Assembly: GCA_032622095.1 (NCBI GenBank)
Contig: CP136066.1
Span: forward strand, 7,839,784 to 7,903,783
Reading direction: 5' to 3'
From: Siphonodentalium dalli
Lineage: Eukaryota > Mollusca > Scaphopoda > Gadilida > Siphonodentaliidae
DNA length: 64,000 bases
Position numbers and translations under genes: made by a program. Under the pieces are notes generated by a model. That model did no database searches and was not told where the DNA came from. It was given only the letters and a program-made list of their open reading frames with translations. Position 1 is the first letter of the stretch; each line of letters opens with the position of its first letter. Positions 49,428-62,115 of the stretch are shown piece after piece.

Positions 49428-52400
49428 ACATGCTAAAGTTATGACAGTTAGGAACTTGTTCAACCTTTGAAACATATACTGTTCTATACATTTTGAATGG
49501 GTGAAAAATGGGGGGTGTCACTCTTTTGAATTTCAACGCTGTACCTGCATTAATTTTTGGCGCTGTAATGTATATTTGCATGGAAATCCCTATTGAATGT
49601 TATCACATGAGCTCGCTCTCAAATTATCCGAGCAATCTCAACAAACCGGTATCGTCCTAAAGAGCTTCACATTCTGCATATTTTTGTTGGTTTTGGATGA
49701 CCTAGATTCCAAGAAAAGAAGAGAAACAAATCAACTATAAATTCGACGGACTCAAATCCACTTTTCGAAATGAACTAAAAACTCGTGAAAAACAGCAACA
49801 TATATCAGACAGGATTTACTCATATGGGCATCCATGAAAGAAGACACGTTTATGTCTGGTCTGAAAGCAGTTACGTTGATAATGGCTTATACATAGTCAC
49901 TGGTCTCGCCTGTTGAAATGGACCGATCGCGCGCAGGCGATTAATGCTATCAATTATTGGTGTGACCATGTAGAATACATGGAGTACATGGATTTTACGT
50001 ATATAAATTGCATACAAGTGTGTATCCATCCTTACTGCGGAGTCTAGTTTATTTACACAAATTCAAGTGTAACAAGCGCAACTCTATATATAATTAGTTG
50101 CTTGTAACATACACATATATGGCAGGGACGTTCCTGTGGGGTTCCATGGGGGGGGGTAAAACTATAACATTCCCAACTATATAGGATTTGGTCTAATAAA
50201 ATGTCCAACTGTATAGGATTTGAGTTATGGTTTTGATTAATGCAAATTCCAATATTGGTTTAATGGCTTAATAATTTGGGTTCTATATGTTCTTTTTAAG
50301 AGTATGGCCTGTGTAATGAAAGACAATAGTAACAAGAATGACATCATTGGTCCATGTTTTATGTATTAAGTACTCTGTGCATGCAATACATAATACATGC
50401 TATTAATCATAATATGGTTGAGGAACGAACACGAGTTACGTGTATTCAAACTCCAGGGAGTCACAAGTTATAACTCACACAATGGTATCGAGTATGCATG
50501 GTAAATGATTGTTATATTGTTCGAGCTGTCCTCAGAAAGACATGGAGGTTTGATATTATTAATAGACTAGTCACCATGAATCCATGCTTTGCATTTCTGT
50601 ACAAAGTACACTTACAAATCACACAATAACATTATGCCAGTTTGCCACTGCCACATGGGCATGAATCTCCACGACGACCCAGCACTGGCAGCAGTAAAAG
50701 GGTTAAAATTGTATAAACAGAAAAAACACTTTCCCTTAATTATTCATTATTTTCAAAAACATTAGCTCGTACATAGCGCTCACTAGCTCAGAATTTAAAC
50801 ATGTCCTCTATTGAAATGGAGGAAATTTGGATTATTTATTAAATTTGACGTAGATTCGTACGAGTAAACGATCTCCCCTGTTATTCGCGGTAGTTCAAAA
50901 CATATTTCGCAATTTGATCAAACCTGTAAAATTAATTATATTCATCCACCTCCAAATGACATGGCAAGTTATAAACATATAATCATTACTTACCTATCGA
51001 TGAAAATCAAGCCTATAGCGTAGTTTGACATTTTTTTCATCTTAGTCATGATTTGTTCGATTTTATTGAAATGTTTTAGCTTATATTCTTTTGCGTTGTA
51101 ACTGTGACTTGATTCGGCTACGGAGTTACAGGTCTCCCCGCCTCAGCGGCAAATCAAAATGACGGCGAAAAACATTTCCGGAATTGGAAAATCGCTGACG
51201 AGTATTTAGAATTGGATTTCGGAGTCGGGAAAATAAACAACCGGCACAAATTCGTAGTTGGAAAATCGTGAACTCTGAAACACTTCGATCATTCGATTAA
51301 CTTGTTACTTTTAATTTCCAACTATTGAAAATTATGGTCCTCATTGGGTGTTGGGGTGAGACACCCCACACTCCCTCAATCGGTACGTCCCTGTTATATG
51401 GGTTTATTCAACGGCAGGTTATCATGCAAGAGCGATCACCGCGAACATGTAATTCTTGACGATTCGACAATGAAATAAGCACATAACACAGTGGCGGGGG
51501 GGGGGGGGCAAGAAAACATTTACAGACACAGGGCTAATTTTGTTTTTGTTTTGCAGCACTCTGTGTGACCACCACCCCCAACCACCCATTTAATTGACCG
51601 AGCGTTTCCAGACTGTTCATGGTACATATTATACTAAAGTTATACCAGATGCATACTATAGTTCAACTTGACTGAAAAAAGCACATGTCCAAACAGCTGG
51701 TCAAACAATCATGTTTCCTCCTAATTCAGCCGGATTTGATATATAGGTTAGCTTCTCACATGTTTAGGTAAACACACAAGCACAAATATACAGTACCTGT
51801 CTAATATAACTGGATATACGAGTATACCTGAATGTACCCGAATATAACATCAATATACGATTACGAGAAAATATATGTCTGCGAAATTTGGTGACATCAA
51901 TTGCACAGACATTAACCCTCCTGCTAGAAATTAAAAATGATGTTCAAAATGTTACAACGTAGAGACCGATATATCAGTCTGCCGCGGTTCACCGGGAACA
52001 GTTATATCACCATGCCGCGGTAAAAGGGTTCTAAAACACGCTGCAGCTAAAATTACAAAATGCAAACAACTGGCTATCTATGTAAATTAACGTCAGTGAC
52101 ATTGCATGGTGACGCCCACTTCGATTGAAGTTAAGCAACACCGATACATTTAGCCTAATCAATAAATGAACTGGACCTGTTCATGTCAACATGTGCAATG
52201 CATTGTTATCAAGAACATTATGCTTTGTTGTTGTATCAGCTATATATGGTATTGGCTTATCTGGTAGTATCAGCTTATATGTTGTATCAGCTTATCTGCT
52301 GTATCAGCTTATATGCGGTATCAGCGTATTTGTGATATCAGCTTATATGTTGTATCAGCTTAGCTGTTGTATAAGTTTAGTTGTGCGACAGACCGAGACA

Positions 52401-53101
52401 CGATTTGAATGATAGAGTCACCAAACACTTCAACATTGTAACTGGGACCTGTATCTAGTATACCTAGTATGTCATAGTATTTGTAATATAGACTCATAAA
52501 ACAAATGTGTATACATTCCACACAATATGTTTTTATTTTGATCTTAAACAAAATCGTGTAGAAATGACACATGACATAATAATTTATAGTATGTGTTGGT
52601 GGAATTTTCTCAAAATTGAATATGAGTGAATATGTGAGTATATTATAGTTAGTAGATGAGATATGTTCTATTTGAAACACAAACCTCGTAAAAAGATACC
52701 ATATTAAAAATATGGCCGCAACTTTAAAACGTTGTGCGACACAATTATGTGCTTTTCAGTTTTGACACGATTCATTTCTACACAATTTTGTTTAAGGTAA
52801 AAATTAAAAGATATTGTGTTGAATATATACACATTTGTTCTAAGCGTGTAGATTGTAACACAATACAATAATCACGATATTGGGTAATTAGTAATTACAT
52901 TGTAATTGAAGAAAATCAAAAGGAAAACAAATTGCAAACAATGTGTAACGAACGCATAATATGTCTTTAAGTTAAGACTTTAACAACCGCCACGTGTTGA
53001 GTGCTCGAATCACGTCGATTTGAGACTCTCACTCTGCCCTTTTGTTTGAAATTTAAAGCAACTATGCAATCGCCTTTTATTCTGTGTGTCAGGTGTGCAT
53101 T
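49428..53101. other. Gene-free AT-rich region
   Basis: No supported coding region. A G-homopolymer lies at about 51495-51508. At 52235-52375 there is a ~17-bp minisatellite (TATCAGCTTATATGTTG, about 8 diverged copies). Frames of 73 and 106 codons at 52191 and 52360 overlap or border this repeat and have no recognisable features. Confidence 0.5.
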
Positions 53102-53666
53102 ATTTAAAGGGGTACTGTACGCCATTTTCAATAAATTCCCGGTAATAGCAACGATCTAACATTGATACTATATAGAACAATAAGTAATTTGAGTCGAAGA
53201 TATATTCTGAAAACGTTCAGGTTAACATGTTATCTTAAAATCAAAGTTAATAATTTGATATAAATTTGTTTTATGGCTCCAGCCATAAATTAGAATACGC
53301 ATTTCCGTGTACAAGACGTAATCAAATTAAATGAAGGACAGTGTATTGTGCAACGTGTGGCCTACATGGTCGTGTACAAAATATGTTGATACGGCGCGTT
53401 AACTCAAGCCACTCATTGACTAGTGACTATAGAATTACGTAAATGAGTATATGGGACTAATATGCAAGTAATGTGACATTTATTTGATAAATTTGTTTGA
53501 AAACTGTACAAAAATTACTCGATGACGATATAGTTATGGTTGCACATTCTGGTTAATCTACCATTCGTAACATTACTTCGTACTCAACAGACTTTCAAAT
53601 AATTATTCTACAAAACAGAGACTATGGAAACCAACATCAACATTTGAGTACAGTACCCCTTTAAAT
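53102..53666. mobile_element. MITE, 565 bp, with 19-bp perfect terminal inverted repeats
   Basis: ATTTAAAGGGGTACTGTAC at 53102-53120 is the exact reverse complement of GTACAGTACCCCTTTAAAT at 53648-53666. The interior is AT-rich without a transposase. The palindromic TTTAAA at each end makes the target duplication ambiguous. Superfamily is not assigned. Confidence 0.8.
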
Positions 53667-55939
53667 CGTAATAACGATCCACAGCATATACGTGACCACA
53701 CGTACGCAGATTAAAAATGTGGTGGATATACATTACGACGCGGCAATACAAGGGAGGCCGCTTCAATATTCATTGATGTGGTCGCCATTTTCTCGGCGAT
53801 TGAAATGCCTGTTCAATATGCATTGCTGTTTAGTTGGTATTCATTTGTCAACATTCATTAACTTGGATGTTGACTGGCAGTGAAATTATGTGGCTTCAAT
53901 ATTTATTGATGATCAGTGAACGTTCTGGCATTTCAGCACCGACGCATTTCGCCTCTTTAGTGCATTGCAGAACCCAAGTTATACTTGTTCTATATATCTA
54001 GACCCAATCATGAAACACACTTTTCGTCAGTGTGGCCCTGTGTGGGGTAGTAAAACATTTGCAGGAATTTATGCCGTTTGTTTTTGTATCTGGCATTTGC
54101 GGGGACCCACCATCCCCCAAACCTGCAAATTTTTTATTTTACTCCAAATTGTTTGACACCCACCACCCAAAATTCACTAAATTTGGTCTAAAACCACAAA
54201 TGAATCAACTGCTATCACTCATATGAAATTATCTCATTTTGTTAAAATAACAGTTTAACTTGTTTGAGAAGCTGGTTTAATTGAAAAAAAAATGTTATAT
54301 AAATTGCTGATCTTCTGTAAACCTAGGTCATTGTGCAGGATACACACAATTCCATAATTTCTAACTAGTTCCTGATTAGTCTTTCAACCAGCCCTTTATC
54401 TAATATATTCCATACCACTGTTTAGTCTACTGGAGCAACCTACTTCTGCTATACTAAACTAGCTGAAACAGGCTCCCTTCGAGAGCCTATATTCAGCGTC
54501 GGATAGACCTGTGCCCCCCTGTGGGACTTCGAGCACATTTATTCACCGGCGGCCCCTTTGTGTGGTTCAAGCACATTTTGATCGTTGAAACATTTTGATT
54601 TATATATATTGTTTTAAATTATTCTTTTTAGATTGAACTTCTTGCTCAAATTAACAACACCATTCAAAATTTTGAAAAACTAACACCATTATAACATCCG
54701 CCTGGGTACCCTGAGCCAAAACACCAAATTTGGTTGAACTCGGTCCAGTAGTCTGAGAGAAAAATCCGGACAAATCCTACGCTGTTATATATATATATAG
54801 ATGACAAGCAGTCACAGCACTCTACCAGACTTGGATACTTTAGGTCTTGAGAGAGATCATCGGAGTTGATAGACATGCGTATTACTCACTGGCTGGCTTG
54901 ATGCACTGATGACAGTTATTTTCTAGCCATTTATAGTCACATTAATGTTTGAGACAATTTCTCGCTCTTTTTCCATGCACACAATGTTCTAGGCTTTAGT
55001 TACACGTAGACAAGTTTATTTGTTACAGTTTTGCTTTCGTTGAAGCTTCTTTCCGAAGGGTGTCGGGAAGGAAATTGTTCACCCCACCGTCCCATATGCA
55101 ACATGCCATAGCTTAATATCATCTCCGCTGAGGCCCATATGAGGTCCATATAACATAAATATGGTGTTTTTGCTGTTATACATTCTTATAATATGTTTTA
55201 AACTGTTGTCAAAAACAAATGTCAAATATGGACAAAAAAGGTCTTTAGTAAAACAATTTGCATGAGGTTGTAAAAAACGCGTTTTTGCCCTTCGGGAGGG
55301 CATACCTTACGGCACATGTTTATTACCCCCCCCCCCCCCACCCGTTTTATTGACGAATTTTGGGTCAAGAATGTATTCGCAAATGTCGCTCTCCTGGGGG
55401 AGACATAGACACGTAACAACCATATATGCATCATTCATGTGCAATCTGAGAACACTTATATTAAATGTCTATTACTGTGTCTTCAGTTTTCCGAATAACC
55501 TAGAACCCACAACATAAAAGTAACGTTCTTAATTTTTCATTCACAAATAACTGGAGCTCGGTTTTCTTTTCAATGCAGTTTTCGTGTCAATATTAAATAG
55601 CGTTCATGTGTGACTGCCTCGTATATTTGATAATGAATATCGAAACATGCTCCATGAACTACGAACTAGATAGATAATGATTTATTGGCAAAAAACATCC
55701 ACACGAGGACAGTTTGCTAATACAATATATGCACACGGAGTCTCGGGATCATGTATCATATTTATGTTATTTGCTCAGTACGAGCATCGAAGAAGCGACG
55801 GATCAGATTACATATTACTCGGGTTAGAGTGGGACAGTCAGTTGTCAATATAGCAATAAATTGATCGTTGGCGTTAATGTGTGGAAAAGTCGGATTATGG
55901 TTAACCATTGATTCGAAAAGTTCTCTTCGTAGTTGTGAA
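53667..55939. other. Gene-free region left of the LINE
   Basis: Frames are 74 codons or shorter and unrecognised. At about 54655-54800 a stretch containing AAATTTGGTTGAACTCGGTC, CAGTAGTCTGAGAGA and then (TA)n looks like the end of a dispersed repeat, by resemblance only. A C-homopolymer lies at about 55327-55339. Confidence 0.45.
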
Positions 55940-56049
55940 TATATATCTTTAATTATCCTCCATTACTGAAGATTATATATGAACAAATGGCAAATAAAGA
56001 ACATGATACAAACGCTTATACATAAGCATATGAACAATCAAAAGTATAT

Positions 56050-56054
<5 letters not shown>

Positions 56055-56086
<32 letters not shown>
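56055..56086. repeat. (TA)n microsatellite
   Basis: This is an uninterrupted TA run of about 15 units inside the presumed LINE 3' UTR. It may have grown from an AT-rich terminus or be unrelated to the element's end. Confidence 0.9.
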
Positions 56087-56087
<1 letters not shown>

Positions 56088-56608
56088 TTATGCATGGAGT
56101 TGGGTCTGCGCGCCTACGTACACGTACCGTCACGTACTGTTCGGCATGACTACACGCGGTAGTAATGCATCCGAACGCCATTTCATTGCCGTATGGTACG
56201 CACACATAGGGGCGCAGCCACAACGGCATACATTGGTGTATGCCAAACGCACACACGTGCACCCGGACGCGCAGGATATACTGAAGCATTGGATTGTCAT
56301 CCTACTGGCCAACTGATCCCAACCGAATGGGACGCACGCACCAACACGCACAGGCACACGTGTACACGCAACTTACACGATTTATTTGTATACTTGAATG
56401 GTTTTATAAAGCAAGTGCGTTTTCAATATAATATAATTCGTGTGAGAATTGGAGACATATTATAACCTGGATATCACGTGTCACGTATATAGTTAAAGTG
56501 AAGTATAGTGAGGTATATATATAATTATATGTGACATATTCATTTCGATGACAATATTACAGTGGGCAATATATGTATGAAGAAAAAGAAGGTCAAATGT
56601 GCACTATA

Positions 56609-59032
56609 TTAAGTAACACCGGTCATACCAGCATATAGGTAATAAGCTTGCCACATTTTGACAACATTTTTGAAAATTATAATTGGAATGTCGTCATCTT
56701 CAATCATTATATCGCTCTCAATTTCTGATAAGTTGCCAAGGAGCACACTTAATTTGGCTTCTCCTGAGAGCGATTCGTATTTGATGTAGGCATTAATCCC
56801 AAGTGCATCCATAATAAAATATTCCATCTCATTTCTAAACGAAAACATGGCCGTACAATCAATGAATATATGAGACAAAATGTCGGTCGTGGTAGAATCA
56901 CAGTTCGTACATGAAATTTCTCTGTTGATTCCTATTTGGCTTATCAATTTGCCAATTGTGAGATACATGGTCTTGTCTTCTGGATATAATTTGCATAGGC
57001 GCCAAACATAGGACATACATAATTCTGTGTGTATTCTATTGAAGAGAGAAAAACTTGGGTCAGAATTTGTTCTTGATTTCCATGCATCCGCGTGTGATGT
57101 TTCCATTCCTGTGTTAAAAATATGTTTCCACGAGTTTTTGTCCGGAAAAAGAGACTCTGTGGCAAATTGGTAAAGGTAATTCGATAAGTCATATTGATCA
57201 AGTATTTGCATAATGTCACAAAAGTAGTTTTTAGAACAAGACAAGCGAGACTCAGTGGTAGACAGAAGCGTGTATTCATACATTCTGTGAAAGAAAACTT
57301 GTTTAACAGTTTTCTTATTGTTGCATTCAACATTGCACAGGGATGATAATAGTGACATTTTCTTTTTATTTATGTAGAATTCTATTGAGTGAATTCCAAG
57401 TAAGCCAAGAGCGATATCGGTCCGGGTCCTGGGTTCGAATCCCTGTATCGTTTTTATGCAAAATCTATGCGTTCTTTCTATTTTAAGAATTTCATTTTGG
57501 GTTATATTCCACAATAGCTCCGTGCCGAACAACGCTCTTGGCAAAATGACTGATTTATATATTAGTGAGGAACTCAGAGGAGTTAGACCTCCAGCATATA
57601 AGCCAGAATTCGACAGCATAAGGAATGTGCTTCTCAGTTTGTCACATACATGTGCGATAAAATTATTTGTTTGTTTATACTTCGCAATTGGGATTCCCAG
57701 GTGGACTGTACTGTCCACTTCTTTAAGGTGTTCAGGCCCCATGATCCATTGGCGTTTACACTTATCGGATTGTGTCTTTGTCTCATTAAGTACCATTATT
57801 ACAGATTTAGATGTGTTATACTTGTAACGCCATGTATAGCTATAACTCAAACACATACTGATAAGTGAATTCAAACCACGTTCAGTTAGTGACAAAAGTA
57901 GCATGTCATCAGCGTGGGTTGGGCATGTACAATTAATTGATTCCATATGAAAGCCATACATAGACTTTGATAGTAATGTGATCAGTTCGTCAACGTAGAC
58001 CATGTAAAATTTCGGAGAGCATATTCCCCCCTGCCTTGTTCCTTGATCAATTTTTATTAATCTGGATGTAACATCGTTATATCTCACAGTGCAATAGACA
58101 CCGGAGAGCAATTGGTGCACAAATTTGAAAGCAATTCCAGTTAGGCCCCTCTCATACAATTTATACATAAGACCGTCTATCCAAACCGTATCAAAGGCTT
58201 TCCATACATCTAAAAAGCAACAGTACAATTTTTGGTTTCTTTCGGCGTTAAAGTTGATGCATTCCTGAGTTAGATAAGAAGTCATGGTTGAACTTATATG
58301 TTTTTGAAAACCGTGTTGGAGGGGGTTAACTGATAATATATGCGGTGCATGTAGTTCGATTCGATTCTGCAAAACTTTTTCCAGCAGTTTGTATAATGTA
58401 GGCATTAGAGTTATGGCCCTGTAGCTGTCGAACGAGTGTTTAGGTTTCGTCCCTCCTTTATGTAATGTGATTATGACACCTCGTTTGGCAGCCCCAGGTA
58501 TATAACCATGCCGCAATATTGCTGAGAATAATTTACAGAGGCTATCAAGCAGACAATCACCGCCATATATAATATTCTCGTTATAAATATTATCATAACC
58601 GGGCGATTTATTGCGACTGAGAGTATCCACGATTGGCAATAACTCATTTCGACTAACTGGAAATATTAAAACATCATCGGTTCCAGTACGATCATTATGT
58701 GCAGAGTCTAGCTTTTCTTTTACAAATTTTGCGACGCTTTCAAAGTGATCCGTGTCAAAATGTTCGCTTGTCAGTGGTGAATACAGATTCTCAAAATATC
58801 TAGACCATGCATTGGCAATTTCTGGAGTTGACCGAAAGGTTTGGCCATTTTCTTTGAATATAGTAGAAGATGTTTGATTTGTTGCAGAGCGTTTTGATTT
58901 GTATAATTTGAAGAAAGTGTCTTGATCTAATTGTGCGCTTCTGTCAATTTCGTCGTCACGCTGCTTGATGAATTGTTCTGACCCTTTTCTGTACTCGCGG
59001 CGAAATTGTGCCTTTGCGTGTTTATAGTTCAC
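56609..59032 (-). pseudogene. LINE ORF2, reverse-transcriptase part (807 codons)
   Basis: This is the polymerase that copies element RNA at the nicked target. After a basic linker (1-45), the RT domain spans about 180-415. It has KGGTKP with YRAITLMP (192-211), QHGFQKHISS (239-248), motif A FLDVWKAFDTV (273-283), motif B TRQGGICSPKFY (332-343) and motif C with ADD at 374-376, preceded by His (HADD) rather than the usual Tyr. Thumb-like KSVILPRALFGTELLW follows. Near the end, C-x2-C-x9-H-x4-C (about 708-726) matches the zinc-knuckle-like finger common in LINE ORF2. No RNase H domain was seen. Twenty codons open in the same frame precede the first Met after the TAG, so this Met is not a true start. 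Confidence 0.88.
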
Positions 59033-59092
59033 ATAACTAATATTATTTACTTGCCGCGGTCTACCATTGTTTATCCATATGACTCTGTACGC

Positions 59093-60208
59093 CTACATTT
59101 CACTGTGAAGTTGGTTCAGATTTGGCGTCCAAAATGGTTTCAAATGTTTATGAAATTTCTTTCGGGGCAAAGCATTTTCTGATGCATTATTGATAGCCGA
59201 GACTATGCATTGATATGATTCAGAAACGTCGTTTTCTGTGCGAAATTTGAGTGTTGGTATACGATTTGCTAATGTTGTCTGATAATTTGAAAGAATACTC
59301 AAGTCAGACTTGAGTTTTTTCCAATTGAAACGAGAAGATGTATTCCTATTACTATTCAATAAATCTTGATTTATCGGTATCTCTAATGAAATCGTCAATG
59401 GTCTGTGGTTCGAAACATCTAGAGAATCATCATCAATAACATCACATGAGTGAATAAGATGTTTGTCATTATTGTGGAGTAGGAAATGATCAATTATTGA
59501 TTGACCGGTACCACTATAAGATACACATGTTGGGAGTCTCTGGGTCGGACAATGTTCGTGGTTCGCAGAAAAATATTGTTTTGTTTTAACACAATCTTTG
59601 AATATTGTATTCCTTTTGTCATTTTTATCAAAGTTTCCGTTAAAATCTCCCATGAATATTACCCGACCAAGTGATCCGTACACATCAATGAGGTCACTAA
59701 TTTTCTGAATATATTGCTCATATGCATCTACACTTTCATTTGTGGATGGTAGATAAACTTGGAATATATATGTAAAATTATTAGTAGCCATTTGAACTTG
59801 TATTCCAATTATCCTGTCATCATTCAGTTCAATCTGCGATACAACATTGGCATAATTTTTGTGAAAGAAAATGGCGACACCGCCTTTGTTTCTCCCTCTT
59901 TGAAGGGGGAGTCTTTGAGTAAAGTCACAAACTGCATAACAATCGTAATACGGGCTTATTCTGTTAAGAAACCAAACGTTATGTTGGGACAACCAATGTT
60001 CGCTTATTCCAACAAAATCAAATTCTTTCTTAGATAGCATAGAGGACAAGTAGCCTCCACTGCCTTTGATGCCAGACACATTCCACGTAGCGAGGTGTAG
60101 CATTGTGTTATGATATATGAGACACTTCTCAGTTTGTGGTGTCGTATGAATATGAGCAAACAATATGCATATAATGTGCAATACAATAAACATGGTGCAT
60201 GTGTACAT
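59093..60208 (-). pseudogene. LINE ORF2, endonuclease part (371 codons, ends at in-frame TAG)
   Basis: This is the apurinic-like endonuclease (exonuclease-endonuclease-phosphatase fold) that nicks target DNA to prime reverse transcription. Visible motifs are TWNVSG (41-46), the catalytic Glu in SEHWL (E70), VYLP (151-154), MGDFNGN (186-192), IIDH (238-241) and SNHRPLTISL (266-275). All catalytic positions appear intact. The natural start is probably M36 (MLHLATWN, codon at 60103-60101), because the longer N-terminus is hydrophobic and unlike the family. The TAG at 59095-59093 lies in the linker, and the same frame stays open beyond it into the reverse transcriptase. The stop is therefore a single point change in one polyprotein. 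Confidence 0.85.
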
Positions 60209-60264
60209 GGATTATATAGTCGGACACATATACTGTATACTATCAAACACTAAATTACAGTATT

Positions 60265-62115
60265 TCAGTACTCCTTGTTCTCCTGAGGAGGATTCCAATC
60301 AGATGTGTGGATATTTTGTGATGGCCAGAAATTATCTCCCTTAACCACGTCAGTTTGTGTTTCATCTACGTTAACCCTTGCAGAATATCCTCCATATTTT
60401 TTGTTGCGATAATAGGACATTTTGATCACGGTGAATTTAATGTTTTTAGAGTACAAATGCTCAGCGATTGTTTCTGCATCCACCCATCCTGCTAGATTGC
60501 TTACAAATAGTCTCTTGGTATACAATGGCCCCGCATTTCTGTGCATATAGTAGTATTTGTTTGAGTCTACCGACGTATGTTCTGGTTCATTGTGAGTCTT
60601 AGTTTCATTTGTATTTACATGTTCATTACATTTATAGATGTTGGTGTATTTATCTGGTTTTGTATCATGGTAAGAACGATCTCTGTGCTCTGCACGTCTG
60701 TCGTCGTCGGCTATATACTCGTCGACTGTTATATAACTATTACCATTACTATTGTTGTCCTGTTTCAAGTTTTTGGTGACTGTATTTTCGTCTTTGTGTT
60801 TCTGTTCTATCGCGGACTCGTTGATAGAAATAACTACATTATCCATCTGCTTACATATCAACTCTCCAAACTGGTTTAAAGCTTTTTTCACACCGTCTAA
60901 ACCCGAACCAATTCTGTTTTCCACTTTTTGGAGACCAGTATCAACATCCTCATTATTGTGTTTATCGTTTTTGTTTGTCAGTTTTGATTTCTTTTGTTGT
61001 TCTTTCAGTGACCCGAGCGAGCCTGCCTGGGACGTAATTCTTTGATCGAACCCTTTCAAATCTTCGTTTATGTCCGCTATGTCACCTCTAATTAGCTTTA
61101 TGTCCGATTTTAATCTTGCTACACCTGTCACTTTGTCGCTCTCAACTCTTTCAATAGAATCAGCTTGAAATAGCACTGCCTGTTTAGTATCTGCTACGAC
61201 ATCTGTTAGCGTATCTATATGTTCCGCGATTGTTTGACAGTCATCATTATCATTTTCGTTTGTGCCCACATTTTCGATATCTCCAATGAGAGCTTCAACA
61301 CGCGCAACGCGTCCTGTAATATTTGGAATTTCATTTTCAATGATTTTCTTAAGAGTTATATTCTCTTGTTTTAACGAAGCAACATCACGCTGCAAATTTG
61401 TGATCGCCGTCAGAATGAAAGAGCTTGATGCTGGGCCATTATCAATTTGCGAAGAATTTGCAGGTTGTGTACATGACTGATCAGTGTCGACGTTGTTATT
61501 TGTTTCCCTCTCTCTGCGATTTCCCTTACTTATTAGATCAGTGAGAACTGCTACATCTTCGTCGATTAAGAATCGCGCGATATCATAGATATCTGAAGCT
61601 AACTTTTCGGGAATCGTTGTATCGCCTTTCCTGCGTATCTTGAGAGTTGCAGATTCGTCGAATGGGAATGATGACATCAACTTTGCCTGTGAGAAGGCAT
61701 ATATACGGATCTGTTTCAATATAGTGTCATCATCACCTGATTCGTGGACCAAACACTCAGTTATTTTCTGCTTCGTTGTGTTATGCGTACTTTGCATCAA
61801 CCAAAGTAGGTAATTTGCACTCGAATCGTATGCCTGGGGTCCCTTCTCCCTTTGTCTGAATGATCCTATCAATTTATTTACTGTTAGTTCAAGGTATGCA
61901 CGTGGACTATGGTTGTCGTCGACAATGCTGCTCGTGTTACTTGATTGTGTCATGTTTTCATTGTCAGACGAACGAGGAGGGTTAATTGTATTCTGCTGAG
62001 CACAAGGAACATGATCATCGTCGAAAAGCACTCCAGTAGATATACAGTTAGATATGTCAGTTATGGTGTATTGTTCGTCCGTATTGTCACCCATTTTAGT
62101 GACGGACAATTGCAA
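60265..62115 (-). CDS. LINE ORF1 protein (616 aa)
   Basis: This is the RNA-binding chaperone-like partner of a LINE; such proteins coat the element RNA in the cytoplasm. The N-terminus is acidic and Asn/Asp-rich. A charged helical region at about residues 75-200 (AYLELTVNKLIGSFRQ onward) has no name I can give. Heptad-like stretches at about 230-380 (SLKQENITLKKIIENEI; DIKLIRGDIADINEDL) suggest a coiled coil for oligomers. The C-terminus (about 536-606) starts LFVSNLAGWVDAETIAEHL and includes KKYGGYSARV and a NFWP motif, like the RRM-type domain of many ORF1 proteins. The start may instead be the MGDNTDE methionine at residue 8. The stop is 56 bp before the longest ORF2 start. Confidence 0.75.
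   Translation of the reverse strand: MQLSVTKMGDNTDEQYTITDISNCISTGVLFDDDHVPCAQQNTINPPRSSDNENMTQSSNTSSIVDDNHSPRAYLELTVNKLIGSFRQREKGPQAYDSSANYLLWLMQSTHNTTKQKITECLVHESGDDDTILKQIRIYAFSQAKLMSSFPFDESATLKIRRKGDTTIPEKLASDIYDIARFLIDEDVAVLTDLISKGNRRERETNNNVDTDQSCTQPANSSQIDNGPASSSFILTAITNLQRDVASLKQENITLKKIIENEIPNITGRVARVEALIGDIENVGTNENDNDDCQTIAEHIDTLTDVVADTKQAVLFQADSIERVESDKVTGVARLKSDIKLIRGDIADINEDLKGFDQRITSQAGSLGSLKEQQKKSKLTNKNDKHNNEDVDTGLQKVENRIGSGLDGVKKALNQFGELICKQMDNVVISINESAIEQKHKDENTVTKNLKQDNNSNGNSYITVDEYIADDDRRAEHRDRSYHDTKPDKYTNIYKCNEHVNTNETKTHNEPEHTSVDSNKYYYMHRNAGPLYTKRLFVSNLAGWVDAETIAEHLYSKNIKFTVIKMSYYRNKKYGGYSARVNVDETQTDVVKGDNFWPSQNIHTSDWNPPQENKEY

Larger units (their letters stand above)
55940..62115 (-). 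mobile_element. Nearly complete APE-type LINE (non-LTR retrotransposon)
   Basis: Read on the minus strand the order is ORF1 (62115-60265), endonuclease part of ORF2 (60208-59093), reverse-transcriptase part (59032-56609), then a 3' UTR. The probable 3' end is near 55940, where CAGTAATGGAGGATAATTAA is followed by AGATATATA; a (TA)n run at 56055-56086 lies inside the UTR. No poly(A) tail or target-site duplication was fixed. The 5' end lies right of 62115 but cannot be placed. Long intact frames mean a recent insertion. One in-frame TAG (59095-59093) breaks ORF2, so this copy is probably not self-sufficient. The clade was not resolved. Confidence 0.85.

Noticed and set aside
57425-57450. tRNA-like B box GGTTCGAATCC on the plus strand
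   Set aside because: It lies inside the LINE ORF2 coding sequence, where the minus strand reads IQGFEPRTR; no tRNA structure surrounds it.
57456-57827. Plus-strand 123-codon ORF inside the LINE
   Set aside because: It is antisense to the reverse-transcriptase reading frame and has no motif of its own.
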